Origin: Chromobacterium sinusclupearum
GTDB taxonomy: Bacteria; Pseudomonadota; Gammaproteobacteria; Burkholderiales; Chromobacteriaceae
Direction: 5' to 3'
Assembly: GCF_002902845.1 (NCBI RefSeq)
Contig: NZ_PPTF01000068.1
Coordinates: 65,483-129,482, forward strand
Length of the DNA stretch: 64,000 nucleotides
The position numbers were made by a program, and so were the translations under genes. Under the pieces are notes generated by a model that saw only the letters and a program-made list of their open reading frames with translations, had not been told where the DNA came from and searched no databases. This document shows, piece after piece, positions 24,969 to 33,028 of the stretch (positions are counted from its first letter, which is position 1; each line of letters starts with the position of its first letter).

Positions 24969-25877
24969 TCACAAGGCGCGCGCCATCGCGATCTCGCAAG
25001 CGGCATCATGGCCTGTCGCGCCCCAATGCGCCGGCAGCCGGACAAAGCCCTCGGCTTCATACAGGCAAATAGCCTCGGCCAGCGCCGCCGTGGTTTCCAG
25101 ATAGCACTGGCGATAACCCAGCGCCCTGGCCTTGGCCAACAGCTGCCGCAGCAGGCGCCGGCCCAAGCCGCGCCCGCGCAGCGCAGCGTCGAAGTACATT
25201 TTCTGCAGTTCGCACACGCCTTTTTCTCCGCCGGCCAGCGGCGCGATGCCGCCGCCGCCCAGCAGCCGGCTATCCGGGCCGACAATCACCAGATAGCGCG
25301 AATCGACGCGGTTATACACCGAAAACAGCGCGTCCAGCTGCGGGTCCATGAAGCCGCACCCTTGGCCCAGCCCGTATTCCGCCGACACCTGCCGAATCAG
25401 CGCCGCCAGCGCGCCATTGTCCGCCGCCGCCAGCGGCCGGATGACATAGCCCTGCTGCCTGCCGGCATGCTGCAGGGCGCGCCGGTACAGCCGCAGCCCC
25501 TCTTCCAGCCTTGCCCGCTCCGCCTCGTCCAGCTGCAGCAGCACCTGCGCCATGTCTGCGTCCATCGCCGCGTGCAGCCGCCGCAGCCAGTCGCGGCCGG
25601 CACCGGTCAAGTCAGCCAGCTTGCTGCGGCCATCGGCCGGACAATCGCGCCAGGCGATCAGGCCGCGCTCCGCCAAGCGCTGCAGCGGCCGGCTGCTATT
25701 GGACTTGTCCACGCGCAGCCGGTCCGCCAGCTGCTGATTGCTGGCCGGCCCGGCCTCCAGCTCGATCAACAGATGCGCCTCCACCGGACTCAGCTCGACG
25801 TCGCCGCAACGGCCGGCCAGCATGCCCAGCTCCCTGACGATATCGCGCGACAGGCCGCGCAGTTCACGCTCATCCAT
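24969..25877 (-). CDS. MarR regulator fused to a GNAT acetyltransferase
   Basis: Protein of 302 residues from ATG 25877 with GGAG upstream. Residues about 1-145 are a MarR winged helix domain (LSPVEAHLLIELEAGPASNQQLADRL, then a wing with DGRSKLADLTGAG). Residues about 155-302 are a GNAT domain with the loop AALRGRGLGRRLLRQLL and ALAEAICLYEAEGF. The fusion type is known in proteobacteria, and the enzyme's substrate is unknown. Two identical palindromes upstream of the start suggest autoregulation. Confidence 0.88.
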   Translation of the reverse strand: MDERELRGLSRDIVRELGMLAGRCGDVELSPVEAHLLIELEAGPASNQQLADRLRVDKSNSSRPLQRLAERGLIAWRDCPADGRSKLADLTGAGRDWLRRLHAAMDADMAQVLLQLDEAERARLEEGLRLYRRALQHAGRQQGYVIRPLAAADNGALAALIRQVSAEYGLGQGCGFMDPQLDALFSVYNRVDSRYLVIVGPDSRLLGGGGIAPLAGGEKGVCELQKMYFDAALRGRGLGRRLLRQLLAKARALGYRQCYLETTAALAEAICLYEAEGFVRLPAHWGATGHDAACEIAMARAL

Positions 25878-25893
25878 GGCTCCACCCATAATA

Positions 25894-25937
25894 GTTGCAC
25901 AACGCAACCATAAAGGCATTTAGTTGCATTACGCAAC
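25894..25937. promoter_or_regulatory. Paired MarR-type operators
   Basis: GTTGC-ACAAC-GCAAC at 25894-25908 and GTTGC-ATTAC-GCAAC at 25923-25937. The arms are identical and the repeats are 29 bases apart, 17 bases or more upstream of the MarR-GNAT start. This is the usual arrangement for an autoregulated MarR gene. Confidence 0.7.
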
Positions 25938-25956
25938 CAAATTTTCAATGAACGTG

Positions 25957-25982
25957 AAAAAGCCCGCCGAAGCGGGCTTTTC
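25957..25982 (-). terminator. Intrinsic terminator of the ribosomal operon
   Basis: AAAAGCCCGC (25958-25967), loop of four, GCGGGCTTTT (25972-25981). On the minus strand a T-run follows, after rplI. Confidence 0.9.
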
Positions 25983-26004
25983 GCTAAGCTTCCTGAAACA
26001 GGAA

Positions 26005-26454
26005 TTAAGCTTCGCCGACCACAACCACCTTGATCGGAGCAACCACGTCGTGGTGCAGGGCGATCTCGATGTCGTATTCGCCGATGGCCTTGAACGGGCC
26101 GTTCGGCAGGCGAACTTCGTGACGCTTGATTTCGACGCCGAAAGCGGTAACCGCTTCAGCAACGTCAACGTTGGTCACGGAGCCGAACAGACGACCGTCC
26201 ACACCCGCCTTCTGGGCGATGGTGATCACGGCTTCGTTCAGCTTCTCGGCGCGTACCTTGGCGTCGGCCAGGATAGCGGCTTGCTTGGCTTCCAGATCGG
26301 CGCGACGAGCTTCGAACTCTTTCAGGTTCGATTCGGTAGCGCGCTTGGCTTTGCCTTGCGGGATCAGGAAGTTACGGGCGAAGCCGTTCTTCACATTCAC
26401 CACGTCACCCAGTTGACCCAGGTTGGCAACTTTTTCGAGCAGAATGATTTGCAT
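26005..26454 (-). CDS. rplI: Ribosomal protein L9
   Basis: Protein of 149 residues, the standard length. The N-terminal domain [32 protein letters not shown]-type sequence is the L9 signature (it begins [10 protein letters not shown]), followed by the long connecting helix rich in alanine, glutamate and lysine and a C-terminal domain. It is a 50S subunit component near the L1 stalk. Last gene of the rpsF-priB-rpsR-rplI operon, followed by a terminator. Confidence 0.98.
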   Translation of the reverse strand: MQIILLEKVANLGQLGDVVNVKNGFARNFLIPQGKAKRATESNLKEFEARRADLEAKQAAILADAKVRAEKLNEAVITIAQKAGVDGRLFGSVTNVDVAEAVTAFGVEIKRHEVRLPNGPFKAIGEYDIEIALHHDVVAPIKVVVVGEA

Positions 26455-26476
26455 CTCTTAAGTTCCTTTCCCGGTC

Positions 26477-26704
26477 TTAGTGCTGGTCGGTGTACGGCAG
26501 GAAGGCCAGGAAGCGAGCACGCTTGATAGCGGTGGTCAGCTGACGCTGGTAGCGGGCCTTGGTGCCGGTGATGCGAGCCGGGATGATTTTGCCGTTTTCG
26601 GCGATGAAATCCTTCAGGAGATCAACGGACTTGTAGTCGATTTCCTTGATGCCTTCTGCCGTGAAGCGGCAGAACTTCTTGCGCTTGAAGAGTTGACGAG
26701 CCAT
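26477..26704 (-). CDS. rpsR: Ribosomal protein S18
   Basis: Protein of 75 residues with the S18 core ([25 protein letters not shown] begins the chain, and [30 protein letters not shown]-type residues end it). It binds 16S rRNA together with S6, which is encoded two genes upstream. It is located 5 bases after priB in the conserved S6 operon. Confidence 0.98.
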   Translation of the reverse strand: MARQLFKRKKFCRFTAEGIKEIDYKSVDLLKDFIAENGKIIPARITGTKARYQRQLTTAIKRARFLAFLPYTDQH

Positions 26705-26709
26705 TTTGA

Positions 26710-27009
26710 CTAACCTTTTACAAATTCAACATATTCGATATTGAGTACCAACCGCGGATTGCGCAGACTGCGCTGGCCCAGGAATCCGGTGACATTCATC
26801 ACCTGCCCCGCCAGCTTCCCGGCATGTTTCCGGGCGTCTTCGCCTATCCATACGGCCTGTATATCGCAGGCCACATCACGCTCGAAGCCCCCGGCGCTTT
26901 GCCGGGACTGATGCTTGAGCCACATCTCCAGCACCGGCAAGCCGGCGGGGGTGTATCTCAGCGCATCTTCGCGCTCAACCGTGACGGTCAGTAGCAGACG
27001 ATTCTGCAA
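26710..27009 (-). CDS. priB: Primosomal replication protein PriB
   Basis: Protein of 99 residues with an OB-fold, a dimeric single-strand DNA-binding protein that helps PriA restart stalled forks. Its position between rpsF and rpsR is typical of beta- and gammaproteobacteria. It starts at TTG 27009 with AGAGG upstream; the first residues [13 protein letters not shown] fit the family. The sequence ends with the strand [12 protein letters not shown]. Confidence 0.92.
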   Translation of the reverse strand: MQNRLLLTVTVEREDALRYTPAGLPVLEMWLKHQSRQSAGGFERDVACDIQAVWIGEDARKHAGKLAGQVMNVTGFLGQRSLRNPRLVLNIEYVEFVKG

Positions 27010-27027
27010 GACCGTTACCTCTGCCTA

Positions 27028-27402
27028 TTAGGCAGAAGCTTCAGTCTCGGCGGCCGGCTGGGCGTCCAGCAGGTTCTTCGCCTTTTCGTCCTTCATCATC
27101 GGGGACGCGTCGGTGATGGCGCGATCCAGCTTGATGCTGAGGTGACGCAGAACGGCGTCGTTGAACTTGAAGGCGTGCTCGATCTCGGCCAGGGTTTCCG
27201 ACTGGCACTCAACGTTCATCAGAACGTAGTGAGCTTTGTGCAGCTTTTGGATCGGGTAAGCCAGTTGACGGCGGCCCCAGTCTTCCAGACGGTGGATCTT
27301 GCCTTCAGCGGCCAGAACCATGCCCTTGTAGCGCTCGATCATGGCCGGAACCTGTTCGGACTGGTCCGGGTGCACGATGAACACGATTTCGTAGTGACGC
27401 AT
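27028..27402 (-). CDS. rpsF: Ribosomal protein S6
   Basis: Protein of 124 residues starting [19 protein letters not shown], the S6 signature, with [27 protein letters not shown] in the middle. It is slightly longer than usual through an acidic and alanine-rich tail ([10 protein letters not shown]). S6 forms a dimer with S18 on the 30S platform. It is the first gene of the operon; a hairpin in its leader may be an S6:S18 autoregulatory site. Confidence 0.98.
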   Translation of the reverse strand: MRHYEIVFIVHPDQSEQVPAMIERYKGMVLAAEGKIHRLEDWGRRQLAYPIQKLHKAHYVLMNVECQSETLAEIEHAFKFNDAVLRHLSIKLDRAITDASPMMKDEKAKNLLDAQPAAETEASA

Positions 27403-27426
27403 GCGAACTCCTTTTGGCTATTCGTA

Positions 27427-27453
27427 GCCTTTTGCCATGCGGTTGCAAAAGGC
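27427..27453 (-). promoter_or_regulatory. rpsF leader hairpin, possible S6:S18 autoregulatory element
   Basis: GCCTTTTGC and GCAAAAGGC form a perfect 9-bp stem 25 bases before the rpsF start. Read in the direction of the gene, the 9-base loop contains ACCGC. The known S6:S18 mRNA motif displays a CCG, so this is a plausible target, but its secondary structure differs from what I remember and is not proven. Beyond it, 27454-27558 holds only the presumed promoter. Confidence 0.5.
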
Positions 27454-27558
27454 AAGGTAGTAAACCGCAGCATTCTACGCACTTTGCCGCAGCTAGGCAA
27501 ACATCAGTCGGTAGATTTTGCGGATATGTGTTCGGCCGGCGCCGTGGCCGATGCGCAT

Positions 27559-27864
27559 TTACAACTTTTTGCTGCGGCTGATATCCGTCACCACGCCGTT
27601 TTTCACGGTGACCGTGGTGGTGTAAGGCAACTGGTCGTTAGCCAGCCAGGTGAGGACGCGCGTGCTGTCCACCGTCACCGTGCCATTGCCGCTCAAGCTT
27701 TTAGTCTGCGGGCCGTCGCTGGCGTAATCCGGCGCGCCGGCCTTGGAAATCAGCTCGGCTTCCTGCATGCCATTGTGCAGCCGGATATAAGTCGCAAACG
27801 GAATCGGCGCGGCTTGGGCGGCGCCGGCCAGTATCAACGCCGCGATGGCGAGTTGTACTCTCAT
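27559..27864 (-). CDS. Small exported protein with BamE/SmpA-like motif
   Basis: Protein of 101 residues with a signal peptide of about 18 residues (ending AAQAA). The mature part contains RLHNGMQEAELISKAGAPDYASDG, similar to the GMTxxEVxxxxGxPD motif of BamE/SmpA and DUF2845 domains, followed by beta strands ending in NGVVTDISRSKKL. No lipobox cysteine is present, so it is probably periplasmic. Its start overlaps the stop of the nuclease-like gene as ATGA. Last gene of the copper-type cluster. Confidence 0.72.
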   Translation of the reverse strand: MRVQLAIAALILAGAAQAAPIPFATYIRLHNGMQEAELISKAGAPDYASDGPQTKSLSGNGTVTVDSTRVLTWLANDQLPYTTTVTVKNGVVTDISRSKKL

Positions 27865-28304
27865 TTATCACTGTCCTGAGGATAGGGTACGCATTCGAGA
27901 CGATAAGGCCGCAGCAGGTCGAGTAGCGCTTGACTCAGCTTAGGGAAGTGATAAGCCCCCTCACTCTCCCAAGAGTCGGTGCCTTTCATCAACCCCAGCA
28001 CCAAAGCCTTCTCCAGCACATCGTCATGGGGATAAAGGTAGAAATGCCCTCCATCCGGAAAAGCCATGTGGATATTTTTCCCCTGGTACTTGCGATCGAA
28101 AGACAAGCGCCCTTTCAGCTGCACCCTGAGAAAAGTCTGTCCATCGACATGGCAAGCGATGAAATCTGCTCCCTTCCAATCATCGGTCAGGCGCAGGCAA
28201 TTGAACCCGTAATCAGCAAGAACTGCCGCCAATTTTTGAAAGTTGTAGTTCTCTTTCTGCCTGGCATTCAACTGCTCATACGCTATTCGCTCCAAAACAG
28301 CCAT
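27861..28304 (-). CDS. PD-(D/E)XK nuclease-like protein of unknown role
   Basis: Protein of 147 residues from ATG 28304, preceded by a strong AGGAGG; codons further upstream overlap csoR and are not used. The segment DDWKGADFIACHVDGQ followed by LRVQLKGRL has the spacing of a PD-(D/E)XK nuclease core (D47, then Q62-x-K64), in the QxK variant known from some intron-encoded and restriction enzymes. The N-terminal LNARQKENYNFQKLAAVLADYGF is a conserved helix in similar unknown proteins. It sits 11 bases downstream of csoR, which is an unexpected place for a nuclease. Confidence 0.65.
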   Translation of the reverse strand: MAVLERIAYEQLNARQKENYNFQKLAAVLADYGFNCLRLTDDWKGADFIACHVDGQTFLRVQLKGRLSFDRKYQGKNIHMAFPDGGHFYLYPHDDVLEKALVLGLMKGTDSWESEGAYHFPKLSQALLDLLRPYRLECVPYPQDSDK

Positions 28305-28315
28305 GCTGATGCCTC

Positions 28316-28645
28316 CTATCGGATCTTCTTCACCACGTCTATCAGCTCGGTCACCATGCCGGTGGCGTCGCCCTGCTGCATGGCACGGGAGACGCAGCCC
28401 TTCATGTGGTTTTCCAGCAACTGCAGCGCCACCGCGTCCAGCGCCGACTTCACCGCCGCCACCTGGGTCAGCACGTCCACGCAGTAGCGATCCGATTCGA
28501 TCATGCCGCTGATGCCGCGCACCTGTCCCTCTATCCGCGCCAGCCGCTTCAACAAGGCGGCCTTGCCCGGCTGCACCACCGTGCGTTCGGCAGGCGCGTG
28601 TTCGTGGCAGCAATCATCTTTTGTATGGGTGGAGTCGGTCATCAT
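28316..28645 (-). CDS. csoR: CsoR-type copper-sensing repressor
   Basis: Protein of 109 residues, all-helical DUF156 family. The metal ligands C55, H80 and C84 are spaced 25 and 4 residues apart, exactly as C36/H61/C65 in the known Cu(I) sensor CsoR; RcnR and FrmR have other ligand sets. An extra N-terminal CCHEH segment may bind metal as well. It lies downstream of a multicopper oxidase gene on the same strand, and a CsoR-like palindrome precedes that gene. Copper sensing is inferred from these ligands and the context. Confidence 0.85.
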   Translation of the reverse strand: MMTDSTHTKDDCCHEHAPAERTVVQPGKAALLKRLARIEGQVRGISGMIESDRYCVDVLTQVAAVKSALDAVALQLLENHMKGCVSRAMQQGDATGMVTELIDVVKKIR

Positions 28646-28697
28646 CGGTCCCGATCAGTCAATGCGGCATTATCGCCGATTCTCGTGCCGCCCGGCA

Positions 28698-30176
28698 TCA
28701 GGCGCGCACATCGAGCACGCCCATCATGCCGGCGTCTTCGTGCTCCAGAATATGGCAGTGAAACATCCTCGGCCCAGGCAACTCCTGGCGGAAGCGCAGC
28801 CTCACCTTCTGCTCCGGCGGCACGTTGACGACGTCGCGCCAGGCCAGATACGGCTCCTTCTTCCAGCCTTTGCCATCATGCCGCTCGGTCACCTGGAACT
28901 GGGTGCCATGCAGGTGGAAGGGATGATCCATATCGGCCTGATTATCAATCTCCCATTCTTCCACCTGGCCCACCTTGCCGATGAAATCCACGCGGTCCAT
29001 GTCAAAGGTCTGGCCATTGATCAGGAACATGGCCGCCGGATTGGCCATATCCTCGCTGAACGCCACGCGCCGCCGGACCGCTGGCTTGGGCAAAGCCGCC
29101 ACCCTGCCCAGGCGACGCGGCAACGCGGCGGTGGCCACGGCCGCGCCCGCCTCGATGCCCAGCAGCGGCAAGGCCTTGTCCTGCTCCGGCCCCATCATCT
29201 TGCCGCGGGCGTACGGCAACGCCAGCAATCCGGATGGTCTGCCCGGCGCGAAGCGGCCGGTCACCGCCAGCTCCACCCGCGCGCCGGGCGGCAGCAATAC
29301 ATATTCCATGCGTCGCGGCCGTTCGATCAGGCCGCCATCGGTGCCGACCAGCCAGACTTCATGCGCGGGCAGCGCCAGCTTCAGCACCCGCGCGCTGGTG
29401 GCGTTCCACACCCGCCACCGCTGGCGCTCGCCCATGCCCAGCGTCATCCTGGGCTGCCATGCGCCGTTAACCAGCACGAACTGCCCTTCGCGGCCATCCA
29501 TCCGGTCGGCTTCGCTATTGGCGGCGATCTGCCCATCGCCATCCAGCTTCAGATCGGACAACACCAGCCAGCGCTCCGGCAGGTGAGCCAAGGGATCACT
29601 GCGGCTTTTCACCACGAACACACCCGCCAGGCCGCGATACACCTGCTCCGCCGTATGGCCATGAGGATGCGGATGGTACCAATACGTGCCGGCACTGCCT
29701 GGCGGCAGCGTGAAACGGTATTCGCGCGCCTGTCCCGGTTGCACCGCGTCATGCGGATTGCCATCCTGGTCGGCCGGAATCGGCAGGCCGTGCCAATGCA
29801 CGGTGGTCGGCTGGGGCAGACGGTTTTCGAAGCGCAACGCCAGCGTCTCGCCTTCAAACAACTCGATAGCCGGCCCCGGCACGCTGTCGTTATAGGCCCA
29901 GAAAGCCGTTGGCTTCCCTCCCGGCAGCAGGGGCAGGTTCAGCGGCGCCGCGGTCAAACAACCCTGCCAGACGCCGTCCTTGCGCTCCAGCGGCAAACGC
30001 AGCCCCTCCGGCAGCGCGCCGCCGCTCGGCATGCCCAGAGCCTGGGCTCCAGGCATGCTGGCCCCAGCCAACTCCGCGCCATGCGCCGCCTGAGCCGTAT
30101 CGGCCCGCGCGGAGCGGATCATCCATGGCGACAGCGCCAGCGCGGCGCCCCATTGCATCAACCGACGTCGTTGCAT
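28698..30176 (-). CDS. Multicopper oxidase, Tat-exported (CueO/CopA-like)
   Basis: Protein of 492 residues from ATG 30176; ATG 30179 is adjacent but too near the GGGAG site. The N-terminus MQRRRLMQWGAALAL resembles a Tat signal. All copper motifs are present: HWHGLP, YWYHPHPHGHT, HPFHLHG and the type 1/type 3 cluster HCHILEHEDAGMM with methionine as axial ligand. Such enzymes oxidise Cu(I) in the periplasm and protect against copper. No methionine-rich insert of the E. coli CueO kind is obvious. First gene of the copper cluster. Confidence 0.92.
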   Translation of the reverse strand: MQRRRLMQWGAALALSPWMIRSARADTAQAAHGAELAGASMPGAQALGMPSGGALPEGLRLPLERKDGVWQGCLTAAPLNLPLLPGGKPTAFWAYNDSVPGPAIELFEGETLALRFENRLPQPTTVHWHGLPIPADQDGNPHDAVQPGQAREYRFTLPPGSAGTYWYHPHPHGHTAEQVYRGLAGVFVVKSRSDPLAHLPERWLVLSDLKLDGDGQIAANSEADRMDGREGQFVLVNGAWQPRMTLGMGERQRWRVWNATSARVLKLALPAHEVWLVGTDGGLIERPRRMEYVLLPPGARVELAVTGRFAPGRPSGLLALPYARGKMMGPEQDKALPLLGIEAGAAVATAALPRRLGRVAALPKPAVRRRVAFSEDMANPAAMFLINGQTFDMDRVDFIGKVGQVEEWEIDNQADMDHPFHLHGTQFQVTERHDGKGWKKEPYLAWRDVVNVPPEQKVRLRFRQELPGPRMFHCHILEHEDAGMMGVLDVRA

Positions 30177-30191
30177 CATTCGCTCCCATTG

Positions 30192-30208
30192 ATACCCCAC
30201 ATAGGTAT
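30192..30208 (-). promoter_or_regulatory. CsoR-like operator before the multicopper oxidase gene
   Basis: ATACCCCACATAGGTAT, with 5-bp inverted arms ATACC and GGTAT. Length and ends resemble described CsoR operators (ATACCC...GGGTAT). It lies 16 bases upstream of the start codon, overlapping the likely promoter or leader. Confidence 0.6.
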
Positions 30209-30262
30209 ATTGCACATAGAGCGCCAACGATGCCAGCGGTTCCGCGCCACAACCGTGCAGGC

Positions 30263-30296
30263 ATAAAAAAAACGGCAAGCCTGAGCTTGCCGTTTT
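30263..30296 (-). terminator. Intrinsic terminator after suhB
   Basis: AAAACGGCAAGC (30269-30280), loop CTGA, GCTTGCCGTTTT (30285-30296). On the minus strand a run of T follows. It separates suhB from the copper cluster. Confidence 0.9.
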
Positions 30297-30311
30297 GGGA
30301 AAGATGTTTGC

Positions 30312-31103
30312 TTACTTGGCGACGTGCGGGGTCAGCAGCTGCAGCAACTGGGCCAGGACTTTCGGGCTGCCGGCCACGATGTCGCCGGACTCCAGCCAAC
30401 CTTGTTCGCCGGTGAAGTCGGTGACGATGCCGCCCGCCTCTTGCACGATCAGGCTGCCGGCCGCGATGTCCCATGGCTTCAGGTTCAGCTCGAAGAAGCC
30501 CTCGACGCGGCCGCAGGCCACATTGCACAGGTCCAGCGCGGCGGAGCCTTCGCGACGCACGCCGGCGGTTTTGGCTATCACGTCCTTCAGCATGCCCAGG
30601 TACTGGTCGAGATAGCTCTGGTCGGCCACCGGGAAGCCGGTGGAAATCACGCACTCGTTCATCATGAAGCGCTTGGACACGCGGATGCGGCGGTCGTTGA
30701 GGAAGGCGCCGACGCCGCGCGAGGCGGTGAACAGATCATTGCGGCTCGGGTCGTAGACCACGGCCTGCTGGATCTGGCCCTTGTGCGCCAGCGCGATCGA
30801 GATCGAATACTGCTGGTGGCCGTGCAGGAAGTTGGTGGTGCCGTCGATCGGGTCGATGATCCATTCGTATTCAGAAGAACCCACGCCTTTGGCGCCGGAC
30901 TCTTCTGCTAGAATCGCGTGCTTCGGATAAGCTTCGAGAATGGTTTGGATGATCGCTTCTTCGGCAGCGCGATCCACCTCGGTCACAAAGTCATTGTGCT
31001 TTTTCTTCTCTACGCGGATGGTATCGAGATTAAGCGACGCGCGCTGGATAACACTGCCTGCGCGACGAGCGGCTTTAACCGCGACATTGAGCATCGGATG
31101 CAT
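30312..31103 (-). CDS. suhB: Inositol-1-monophosphatase
   Basis: Protein of 263 residues. Metal-binding motifs are present: ILAEESG, WIIDPIDGTTNFLHG, and the C-terminal LKPWDIAAGSLIVQEAGG. SuhB is a Mg-dependent phosphatase; in E. coli it also joins the rRNA antitermination complex. It starts near trmJ on the opposite strand with 145 bases between. A terminator follows. Confidence 0.95.
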   Translation of the reverse strand: MHPMLNVAVKAARRAGSVIQRASLNLDTIRVEKKKHNDFVTEVDRAAEEAIIQTILEAYPKHAILAEESGAKGVGSSEYEWIIDPIDGTTNFLHGHQQYSISIALAHKGQIQQAVVYDPSRNDLFTASRGVGAFLNDRRIRVSKRFMMNECVISTGFPVADQSYLDQYLGMLKDVIAKTAGVRREGSAALDLCNVACGRVEGFFELNLKPWDIAAGSLIVQEAGGIVTDFTGEQGWLESGDIVAGSPKVLAQLLQLLTPHVAK

Positions 31104-31248
31104 TGACGGCCTCTACACTTGAACAATGGGCGGATGCCCGTCTATGACGCGACACCCGCCGGTAACAATCTGGGTTAAGGAACAAAAAAACCCGACGCGT
31201 GGGCGCGGGCTTTTGGTATTTGCCCGCTATTTTAATGTGAAAACGCCA

Positions 31249-32010
31249 ATGAATAAACCCCAAGTACCTGATTTTCTGAAAAACATCCGCGTGGTGCTGG
31301 CCAGGCCCAACCATCCGGGCAATATCGGATCGGCCGCCCGCGCGATGAAAACCATGGGTTTGAGCCGGCTCTACCTGGTGGAGCCGAAGGTATTTCCCAG
31401 CGATGAGGCCAACACCCTGGCCTCCGGCGCAGTCGACCTGCTGGAGCGCGCCACCGTGGTATCGTCGCTGGCCGAAGCGCTGGCCGACGTCACCGTGGCC
31501 TGCGCGCTGACCAGCCGCCGCCGCGAACTGACCACCCCGTTGTCCACGCCGCGCCAGACCACGCCGGAGCTGATCGCCCGCGCCCGCGACGGCGAGCAGG
31601 TGGCCCTGGTGTTCGGCAACGAGACCTTCGGCCTGTCGATCGAGGAAGTGGAGCAATGCAACCGGCTGGTCACCATCCCCGGCAACCCCGACTATTTCTC
31701 GCTGAACCTGGCGATGGCGGTGCAGGTGATGACTTACGAGCTGTTCAGCCACACCGGCGTAGACGTGGAATACCTGCGCGCCGACGGCGAAACCGCCACC
31801 CAGGGCGAGGTGGACGGCATGTGCGGACATCTGGAGCAGGCAATGGGCGAAATCGGCTACTTCGAACGCCGCAACGGCGAACGGCTGATGCGCCGGATGC
31901 GCACCATGTTCCATCGCGCCGGCCTGCTGCGCGAGGAAATCGACATCCTGCGCGGCTTCTACAAACAAGTGCAGCGCGTCGCCGGCAAAGCCTCCGGCCA
32001 TGGCGACTGA
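31249..32010 (+). CDS. trmJ: tRNA (cytidine/uridine-32-2'-O)-methyltransferase
   Basis: Protein of 253 residues from ATG 31249 (MNKPQVPDFLKNIRVVL). SPOUT-family motifs are clear: RPNHPGNIGSAARAMKTMG, VFGNETFGLSIEEVEQCN and NPDYFSLNLAMAVQVMTYEL, which form the knotted SAM site. TrmJ modifies position 32 of several tRNAs. The 3' end overlaps the DUF1853 gene by 11 bases. Confidence 0.92.
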   Translation: MNKPQVPDFLKNIRVVLARPNHPGNIGSAARAMKTMGLSRLYLVEPKVFPSDEANTLASGAVDLLERATVVSSLAEALADVTVACALTSRRRELTTPLSTPRQTTPELIARARDGEQVALVFGNETFGLSIEEVEQCNRLVTIPGNPDYFSLNLAMAVQVMTYELFSHTGVDVEYLRADGETATQGEVDGMCGHLEQAMGEIGYFERRNGERLMRRMRTMFHRAGLLREEIDILRGFYKQVQRVAGKASGHGD

Positions 32011-32920
32011 GCCTGCCTTCGATCTGCCTTACGCGCACCCTTCGGTGCGCGACCTGGCCTTCCTGCTGACCTCCCCTTCTCCGTGGCGCTGCGGCGCCGA
32101 CCTGCCGCCATCGCGCTTGCTGGGACCAGACGGCCCGGCGCTGCTGCGCGCGCTGGACCAAAACCCGGCGCCGCTGCTGGCCTGGCTGGCGGCCCGCCCC
32201 AGCAAACGGCTGGGCCACTATGCCGAAAAGCTACTTTCCTTCTGGTTCCGCCACTCGCCGCACATCCGCCTTGCCGCGGAAAACCTGACGGTCTGCAACA
32301 ATGAACGGCGCACGCTGGGCGAATTCGACTTCCTGCTTTGGCTGGATGGCGAGCCTTGGCATCTGGAAACCACCAGCAAGTTCTACCTGCAGCTGGGCGC
32401 GGGCCCGGATGGGCTGATCGGCCCCGGCTTGCGCGACGCCTGGTGCTTGAAATCGAACAAGCTCGCAACGCAACTGGAACTGAGCCGCCACCCGGCCGCC
32501 GCCGCCCGCTTGCCGGACGGCTTTGCCGGCTGCCTCGTCGGCGCGCGCCTGACTGGCTGGTTCTTCTACCCGGCGGACCCGCCGCCATCGGCGCCGCTGA
32601 CCGCGGATCAGTTGCGCGGCTGGCACGCGCCCTTGGCGCTGCCCTGGCCGAGACGCCATGCCGACTCGCGCTGGGCCTGGCTGCCGCGCCTGTCATGGCT
32701 GGCGCCGGCCAGATTAGGCGCGGATGACACGCACGACGAAAGCGACCTGCGCGCGAGGCTGCAGCTCCATCCGGCGCCGCAATTGGTGGCGGAACTGCAA
32801 GCGGCGGCGGATGGCAGCTGGCGCGAAGTGGCGCGCGGCTTCGTCACGCCGGCCGCATGGCCCGATCCAGACCGCCTGGCCGAATTGCAAGCACGCATCG
32901 CCGCCTTGTCCGCGCAATGA
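32000..32920 (+). CDS. DUF1853-family protein
   Basis: Protein of 306 residues, cytosolic. The central region matches DUF1853: HYAEKLLSFWFRHSPHI, NERRTLGEFDFLLWLDGEPWHLETTSKFYL. The glutamate and aspartate in GEFDFLL and the later E-x-x-x-K segment recall a nuclease-like fold, but the function is unknown. Its start overlaps trmJ by 11 bases, so the genes are coupled. This pairing is my observation and not a known functional link. Confidence 0.8.
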   Translation: MATEPAFDLPYAHPSVRDLAFLLTSPSPWRCGADLPPSRLLGPDGPALLRALDQNPAPLLAWLAARPSKRLGHYAEKLLSFWFRHSPHIRLAAENLTVCNNERRTLGEFDFLLWLDGEPWHLETTSKFYLQLGAGPDGLIGPGLRDAWCLKSNKLATQLELSRHPAAAARLPDGFAGCLVGARLTGWFFYPADPPPSAPLTADQLRGWHAPLALPWPRRHADSRWAWLPRLSWLAPARLGADDTHDESDLRARLQLHPAPQLVAELQAAADGSWREVARGFVTPAAWPDPDRLAELQARIAALSAQ

Positions 32921-32978
32921 CAGGCCGCCGTGTTGCCACGCGATGAGAGATATCGATCCGAATGGATGCCCAGCGCGC

Positions 32979-33011
32979 AAAAAAGCCCGCGGCCTTGCGG
33001 CGGCGGGCTTT
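32979..33011 (-). terminator. Intrinsic terminator after the RidA gene
   Basis: AAAGCCCGC pairs with GCGGGCTTT (33003-33011) around a GC-rich loop. On the minus strand a T-run follows. It also lies downstream of the convergent DUF1853 gene. Confidence 0.8.
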
Positions 33012-33028
33012 GTCCAAGCCAGGTGCGA

